Positions 58,255 through 64,000 of a stretch of DNA of 64,000 nucleotides are shown here, piece by piece; positions within the stretch are counted from its first letter, which is position 1, and each line of letters starts with the position of its first letter. The notes under the pieces were generated by a model. The model was given only the letters and a program-made list of their open reading frames with translations, was not told the DNA's origin and did not search any database. A program made the position numbers and the translations under genes. The DNA comes from Anodontia alba (lineage: Eukaryota; Mollusca; Bivalvia; Lucinida; Lucinidae): positions 86,508,095-86,572,094 of the forward strand of contig OZ024831.1 of the NCBI GenBank assembly GCA_964016985.1, given 5' to 3'.

Positions 58255-58509
58255 TGCGTTACTTTCACAAGGAAACATCCCAGCTGAAGACGTTTATACA
58301 ACGTCACCTCAATATCGTCATAAGCCCGCTGGGATAGCACTAGGAACTCATCGTCGAGGCGATGCAAATAGGTTCAAAAATGAAGAAAAAAATCGGTAGA
58401 TTCGAACAACCGTAAGACATACAGCATCGTAACAACGTCGTTTGAACATCGTTGTGGCGTCGCGGTGACGTCAAAACGACGTTGTTTAGACGCATTGTGT
58501 TGGGTACTT

Positions 58510-59130
58510 TTAGTACTTATAGTTCATGTCTGACGATGCGGATACATGCAAGTTACTCAACCCGTGGTTTGAAAACGAAAGTGAAACTTACTGTGGCTAA
58601 ATTTCTCAAGCATATAACAGATTGGTAGGCGTATCACGCATTTAACTTATACGGTCGTTTTTCTTTCATACATGATTACGTGTGAAATCGGATGATTTAA
58701 CGTTTACACATGTAAATAAGTTAAGATGGCATACTGCCAAATCACTTTGAAATAATACAGGGTACAGCACGCTGAAACTTGCATTAATACAAAAAATACG
58801 AAGTGTCTTAGCTATGTATGTTGTTAATTAGTATATATTTTTTCCTTCGATTTTAAGCCTCTGAATACATTATTTTAAGTTTCGAAGAAGAAAAATAAGA
58901 GAAATAAAGAATAGCTCTTACCTTGCACTATTAAGCCTGATATAAGATACTGGCACATACCAAGTGATATCACAAAGCCTATAATTCAATGAATGTCTAA
59001 AAATAGAAAATGTAAAAACCCACAGCTCACACTGAAAACTATGTACGGGAGAAACAACAACACCCGACGCCCAAGCCTTCACTTCTGTTTGAGTCGAAAA
59101 GACAGACAACGTACCTTCTGACATATATGC
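58510..59130. other. No recognised feature
   Basis: AT-rich, no convincing exon on either strand, no repeat copy seen in this window. Confidence 0.4.
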
Positions 59131-59264
59131 CCCAGAAAGACCTAGCTCAGCCTGCGCATCCGCACAGGCTGATCAGAATCTTCATTTGCCGCATGAAGAA
59201 ACTTTTGTGTCCTTGGCGATCCAAAGTGTGCCCACTGAGAATTCTGATCGAGCTCATCACGACA

Positions 59265-59905
59265 ACACGCCTAATATAATTATGTCACCACCACCCCCCC
59301 CCCCCCCCCGCCTCCCCCACCCTCTTAAACCCCACTTTTATATGGTAAAACTGAATGGGGTTTTCAAGGATATACATTATTTGTCTTATTTTTCTAGAAA
59401 AAAAAAAAAACTCGCTAAAACAAACATAGATTGTGGGTACTCGTTGTGTACCCACAATCTATGTTTTGTGCAGGAATATGAAAAAAAAAAAAAAAAAAAA
59501 AATATTTTGTTTATCTGAAAATTGTCCTTTTTTGGTTGTAAAATTTTCAATATACAGTTGACTCTCGTTATCTCGACCTCGCTTATCTCGAATAACCGCT
59601 TATCTCGAAGTGAAAATCTGGTCCCTGCCTATACATGAAAACCTAACAACAGATGGAAAATATTGTAGAAAAAAGGAGAAATTGCTCCTAAGGAGCAATT
59701 TCTCCTCTTTTCCACAATATTTTCAATATATCTCTAACTTCAAAAGTCCAATTACCTATCAGTTTGTTAAATGTGGTTAATCAAATTATTTTTTCCTCAA
59801 TTCTGCAAACCTGATATGTCGAACTACGGATATCTCGAAGTATTTCAGAGAGTCCCTTGGCATTCGAGATAACGAGGGTCGACTGTATTTGAATATGTGA
59901 ATCTT
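59265..59905. mobile_element. P1 MITE split by a P5 MITE
   Basis: Left end catcacgacaacacgcct, C- and A-rich slippage runs, and a shortened hairpin. The right arm ttttcaata is broken at TA by the P5 element (59555-59885) and resumes as tatttgaatatg, after which it is lost. Confidence 0.75.
59555..59885. mobile_element. P5 palindromic MITE nested in P1
   Basis: Ends CAGTTGACTCTCGTTATCTC and its near complement, flanked by TA on both sides. The centre is the hairpin gaggagaaattgctcc/ggagcaatttctcctc. The TA target suggests mobilisation by a Tc1/mariner transposase. Confidence 0.85.
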
Positions 59906-60569
59906 CGCTGGGTGCACATGTCCGAAGGTACGTTTTCTGATGTTGCGAATCTTTTTGTCAGTTTGCGCTAACAGAACATAGCTGATGAAGTTTATTGCTA
60001 GTGACAAAGGCTTATAATTCTACTAACAGGTCTATCAGCTCCCCAGTATAGGTGTGCAATATGTAGTGCGCAGGTTCCTCTCATCTGATTGGCTGCTGAC
60101 TGAGAGTTTATCAGAAATACAAGCAAGTCCTCTTAGAGAAACTGGTACATGTATGATACTAGCTTTCGCCTCTGCAGGACTTCATTAAATGTTTACAGAA
60201 ATAATAATTAAACATGCCAGTTGCCATAGTCAAAAAAAAAAAAACATCAGCAGACGCCATTTTGAAATATCTTTTTCTGATTTGTTCCAGGAACAAGGTT
60301 TGACATTTCATGCAAACTATCTCCTAATGAGGTAATTTGAATGAAATGTCAAACCTTGTTATCTGAAAACAATATCATCAAATTGTTGTCTGATGAATTT
60401 GCCCTGAGCGTGGTAAAGGTCAAACGAAACCATTTCTTAATCTGCTGATATTAATTTGGAGCAAGGACTATACACACCCGTTAATGCCAGTTACTGCTGA
60501 AGTCAGACAGCCAATGATATGGCACTTTCCTCCTTTAAATCGCTTTGAGTGTCACAGCCCCGTTAGTAG

Positions 60570-61168
60570 AATTACAAGACAAAATATTTAGACGTAAACG
60601 TCTAAGCACCGGCGCAAATTTTGTTCATGTTTGCATAGAGATATGGGACAAGGGTATACTAAAGTTTAATAAATTTTCAATGTAACAGGTAAAATCGAAC
60701 AACAATATGATTCTTCAACTTTCACGATTCTTCAACTTTCACTGCCACATGCGATAATAATAGGCTTTTGCAAACAGCATAGATCCAGATGAGACGGCTC
60801 ATATGAGCCGTCTCATCTGGATCTACGCTGTTTGACATTCAGTCTTTAAACTTTACGTTTAAACTTCTTTTCAAGCGATAGTTTGTTAAAAAAGAAAAGC
60901 AGGCGACAATGTCGTCTGAAATTTGGCACCGAAAGAGTTAATGTTTGCTTTTATTAAGCTTTATGAAATTTCTTGATTGAAATGAAAATATAAATATACA
61001 TTAATCTGTTTATAACACAGTTTGTAATAAGATTTTTTATATTTGCCGGGATCGTCACAAAACGACGACCCCGACAAATATAAAAATCCTCAGTGAGCTA
61101 ATCGAACACGCTCCCATATGTAAAAATCCAAAGCTGTATAAAGCGATTCGCGCGCCGGTCAATAAGCC
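60570..61168. mobile_element. S element, copy 4
   Basis: Starts tacaagacaaaatatttaga, ends gcgcgccggtcaataa. A small local duplication gattcttcaactttcac occurs near 60711-60741. Confidence 0.8.
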
Positions 61169-61394
61169 TCTGGTCAGCTTCTGTTATCAAAGACACTTCT
61201 CTTTGTTTAAACTGGCAGAGAAATAATCTTTTTATGCAAAATAAATTGCTCTTCTTGACACTATAAACATGGTTTATCCCATTGTTTACTGATTAGACTC
61301 TCCCACACTATATATTGGAAGAGTCCAATTTCAATTTTAGGGACGTCCGGCTATAAGATTTACATATTTCTGGAGAAAAATGGCTAAACTAATT

Positions 61395-61461
61395 GCAAAC
61401 AGTGGAGACCCTGATCAGACGCCGCGTTCTGCGGCGTCTGATCTGGGTCTGCACTGTTTGC
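61395..61461. repeat. GTTTGC-type small hairpin, near perfect
   Basis: gcaaacagtggagaccctga ... gacgccgcgttctgcggcgtc ... tctgcactgtttgc. Confidence 0.83.
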
Positions 61462-61542
61462 CAATTACCCTTTTACAGGTCTCCCGACTACAATGGGTTA
61501 TATGATATTGATTTACATAAACGCCATCACGCGCTCACGCGC

Positions 61543-61550
61543 GCAAACAC

Positions 61551-61584
<34 letters not shown>
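61543..61584. repeat. (CA)n microsatellite
   Basis: CA dinucleotides with one CG variant. Confidence 0.9.
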
Positions 61585-61586
<2 letters not shown>

Positions 61587-61627
61587 ACATGAATGAACGG
61601 AATATTGCAATTATAGTAAATTTACAG

Positions 61628-61800
61628 CTTTCGCTTTGTGACCGGGAGGTGTTGGGCTCGATCCCCGACCGAGTCATACCAAAGAGTTTGAAAATGGTAC
61701 TAGCTGTTCTTGGCGCTCAGCATTATGAAAGTAGATTTAGGAATCAAACTTGGTCAGCCCGGTGTCAGTATAATGTGACCGCCTGGAATATTATGTCATG
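61628..61800 (+). mobile_element. Probable SINE fragment with box B only
   Basis: Contains accgggaggtgttgggctcg then atccccgaccgagtc, which resembles the TpsiC arm of a tRNA. The 5' half is absent and no second copy is visible, so the call is weak. Confidence 0.3.
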
Positions 61801-62127
61801 TGTCCGGGTGTGATATTTCAGTGAAGCGGCGATCTAAAATTGAGCATTGAGCTCCCTGCCACATCTAAACTGTCCCATATGATAAAAGAATGTTGACAGC
61901 GACGTTCTGTCTCCGTCATACTACAGATATTTTGTTTTATTTTCCCAGAAGTAATCCTACCGTAAATAAGTAGCAAGTTCGCCTCGTCATATAAAAGCAT
62001 AATTGTTGTTTCACAACTATTAGGTTGGTATTTTAAGATAATGGTTAATAACAGTGGTTAACTATCCCGGCAACAAAAATCGCCTACGTACTGTACTGTT
62101 CAATGAAAATGCATTCATTGACCAGCG

Positions 62128-62485
62128 CGAGAATCGCGCGGGCATCTTAATATAGCTTTGGATTTTTACATATGGTAGACTATTCGATTAGAGCATAAAG
62201 GATTTATATATATATATATTTGACGGTTTCGTCGGTGTGTGACAATCCTGACAAACATAAAAAAAAAATTAAAATCAAACTGTGTTATAGATTAATGTCT
62301 ATTTTATTTTCATTTCAATCGCTTAATAAAATCATACATTGAAGAATTGTTGTTCTTTTTTACCTGTTACATTGAAAATTTATTAAACTTTAGTTTACCC
62401 TTGTCCCATATCTCTAAGTAAATATGAATAAAATTTGCGCCGGTACTTAGATGTATACGCCTAAATATTTTGCCTTGTAAATATT
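62128..62485. mobile_element. S element, copy 5, minus orientation, without the central hairpin
   Basis: Reverse complement of the ends (cgccggtacttagatgtata, tgttacattgaaaatttatt). About 200 bp containing the two inner hairpins are missing. Confidence 0.72.
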
Positions 62486-62844
62486 ATTGATAAAGTTAGC
62501 ACAGAAATAATAATAAATAAGCAGACGCTTGTTATGACATGTGCATGATACTAAAATCGGAATCTCCGCCAGAACTAGTATATATTCGGAATCGCACGGT
62601 TTATAATTGGCATCGCGTGGTAATATTGCATTTGCAGTTATTCTGAAGCTGACTGTTAAAGGGTTTACTTCGACAGAGATAACATAGCGATACTTAGACG
62701 ACAGATTACAGTAATTCTAGGCAAAAATAAAGCAAGTGGCTTAGTTTCCGCGGTTTCTGTTGATGTATTGACGTCATCAAGAGTGCTGCCTGTGCAAGTA
62801 ACTTTGTTTCCGTGTTCTCTATAATGAAACGACGACATAGAGAA

Positions 62845-63000
62845 AAAAAAAGGTAAGGGAAAAGTCAAGGGTGTGCCACAATCACAAACCGGAGCCCTTT
62901 CCAGACACCAAGATGAAGAGAAAACAGACAAAACCAAACAAGCGCAAATCGAACAAACCGACGAAAAGCACCAAGACTAGATCTCTCTCTTCCCCAAGTG
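62845..63000. repeat. Dispersed repeat shared with 15950-16125
   Basis: Second copy: aaaaaaggtaagggaaaag, tttccagacaccaagatgaa, gacgaaaagcaccaagacta. Confidence 0.75.
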
Positions 63001-63315
63001 AGGTAATCGCAATGCTAAAAGGACTGAATAGGACTGAAGTCACATTGCTTAAAAATAAAATAAAATAAAATAACCACGCCTGGTCATGCGCCAAACATAT
63101 AGGTCCACCTTCACCTATTATTGCACGTTTCATTTAAAGATCCGCTATAATTGTTCAGAGGAATCGCTAGGGAGCAGTATTTGGTGATTATTGTGAGATA
63201 ATTTTCTCTAGTTCTCCATAAAAACATATGATTCTACACTGTTTGCAAGTGTGTCTGTCTTGGTAAACCAGACTGAACGGGTTAATTTAGATGATTTGGT
63301 ATGTAAGACGATTGG

Positions 63316-63452
63316 TCGGCCTCGGTGGCTCAGTTGGATGCGCCGTCCGACTGGAGACCAGGAGGTCGCGGGTTCAATCCCCGCCGAGGTCGGCAACATT
63401 CTTTCGTGGAGATTGATCATGAAATATTTTCTACGGTCATTCTCTCCCTTCT
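63316..63452 (+). mobile_element. tRNA-derived SINE, family 1, 3'-truncated
   Basis: Head and the first part of the body are intact (CAACATTCTTTCGTGG, TTTCTACGGTCATTCTC). At 63452 the sequence jumps into one arm of a palindromic MITE core (attaatgagtacccacaac). Confidence 0.85.
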
Positions 63453-63848
63453 AATTAATGAGTACCCACAACCTATGCTGTTGTTGTTTCTATTTTTTTT
63501 TTTTTTTTTTGTTGTTGCTTTTGTTATTGTTTTTTTAATGAAGAAATAAGAAAACATATCCCACAATTATCACAAATACTCCTCAACAATTCCCCTGGCT
63601 CTAGTTACTCATAGGAACGCCTCCAAAGAAACTACGTCTATATGGATAAATGATGATTAATAGGAGCGTGCGTGCGTGTGTGTGTATGTGTGTTGTGAGC
63701 GAAACAAATAATAAGTATTACTCACCTGCATAACAAGATACAGAAGACATATATTCACGACAGTGATATTTTCTTGCGTGTTTTTACATGAGAAATACCG
63801 GTTGAACATAATCTATATTTTATATTGGATTTCATGGTTGACACTAAA

Positions 63849-63953
63849 ATGAAAATGTCGCAAATTTGTGCATTGGTTCTGATATTAATTACGACAAATT
63901 TAGACGGATGCCGTGCAAGTTACTGTGATGCTAAAGATAGAGAGTGTCGAAAG
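63849..63953 (+). CDS. First coding exon of an unidentified secreted or membrane protein
   Basis: ATG at 63849 gives 35 codons to a GTAAAT donor in phase 0. An in-frame ATG at 63834 is an alternative start. The product begins with a typical signal peptide: basic start, core ICALVLILITT, and likely cleavage after GCRA. The first mature residues contain two cysteines (SYCDAKDRECRK), suggesting a small cysteine-containing extracellular domain that continues outside the window. The intron opens with a (TC)n run. The family is not recognisable from this exon alone. Confidence 0.55.
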
Positions 63954-63956
63954 GTA

Positions 63957-63966
63957 AATCTCTCTC

Positions 63967-64000
<34 letters not shown>
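63957..64000. repeat. (TC)n microsatellite at window end
   Basis: Begins four bases after the donor of the signal-peptide exon and runs to the window edge. Confidence 0.95.

Noticed and set aside
58263..58367. Coding-looking minus-strand stretch (LHRLDDEFLVLSQRAYDD) next to a GC-rich palindrome
   Set aside because: It has no ATG, no clear acceptor, and any join to exon 1 of the main gene would be out of frame. It may be an exon of another gene but cannot be supported.

Overview
This is a eukaryotic (metazoan) genomic segment, most likely from a bivalve mollusc. The evidence is long introns with GT/AG borders, tRNA-headed SINEs, degraded mariner and Tc1 transposons, a LINE fragment, dozens of palindromic MITEs, and two elements with tandem cores resembling the 'pearl' type described from bivalves. 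The bivalve call is an inference from this repeat style and from the gene type; no species is claimed. There is one assembly gap of 200 N at 19171-19370.

The main gene is on the minus strand. Eight coding exons, between 52345 (ATG) and 22002 (TGA), join in phase at every junction into one 504-residue protein. It has an acidic, probably disordered N-terminal region, a single hydrophobic membrane-type segment (about residues 144-164), a coiled coil (about 173-266) and a C-terminal domain of about 210 residues that I read as MIEAP-like (the C-terminal domain of mitochondria-eating protein, SPATA18). The gene covers about 30 kb, and nearly everything in its seven introns is repeat DNA. A second gene starts at the right edge: a signal-peptide first exon on the plus strand at 63849-63953, followed by a donor site and a (TC)n run that leaves the window.

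Layout. 1-2370: a direct duplication of a repeat block with a palindrome between the copies. 2948-4652: a mariner transposon nested in a MITE. 4773-5490: a long hairpin and dispersed repeats. 6747-10710: a LINE fragment with its own inverted counterpart and MITE insertions. 10961-12500: a dead Tc1 element. 13000-18070: SINEs, MITEs and a 75-bp satellite. 19000-22000: small hairpins, the gap, and a MITE ending 41 bp from the stop codon of the main gene. 22002-52345: the main gene, whose introns hold a frame-broken unknown protein relic (23157-23877), a deleted mariner, two pearl-like elements (144-bp and 155-bp units), a 52-bp minisatellite next to exon 6, SINEs and many MITEs. 52346-63800: MITEs, SINEs, four-hairpin elements and unassigned sequence.

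Nearly all non-exonic sequence that I can classify is self-complementary. Several element families that differ in their ends share closely similar central hairpins. A 50-bp palindrome sits inside one SINE, flanked by a 6-bp duplication of the target. These, together with the membrane-anchored MIEAP-like gene, are the observations most worth following. All statements rest on reading the sequence by eye; no alignment or database search was run.
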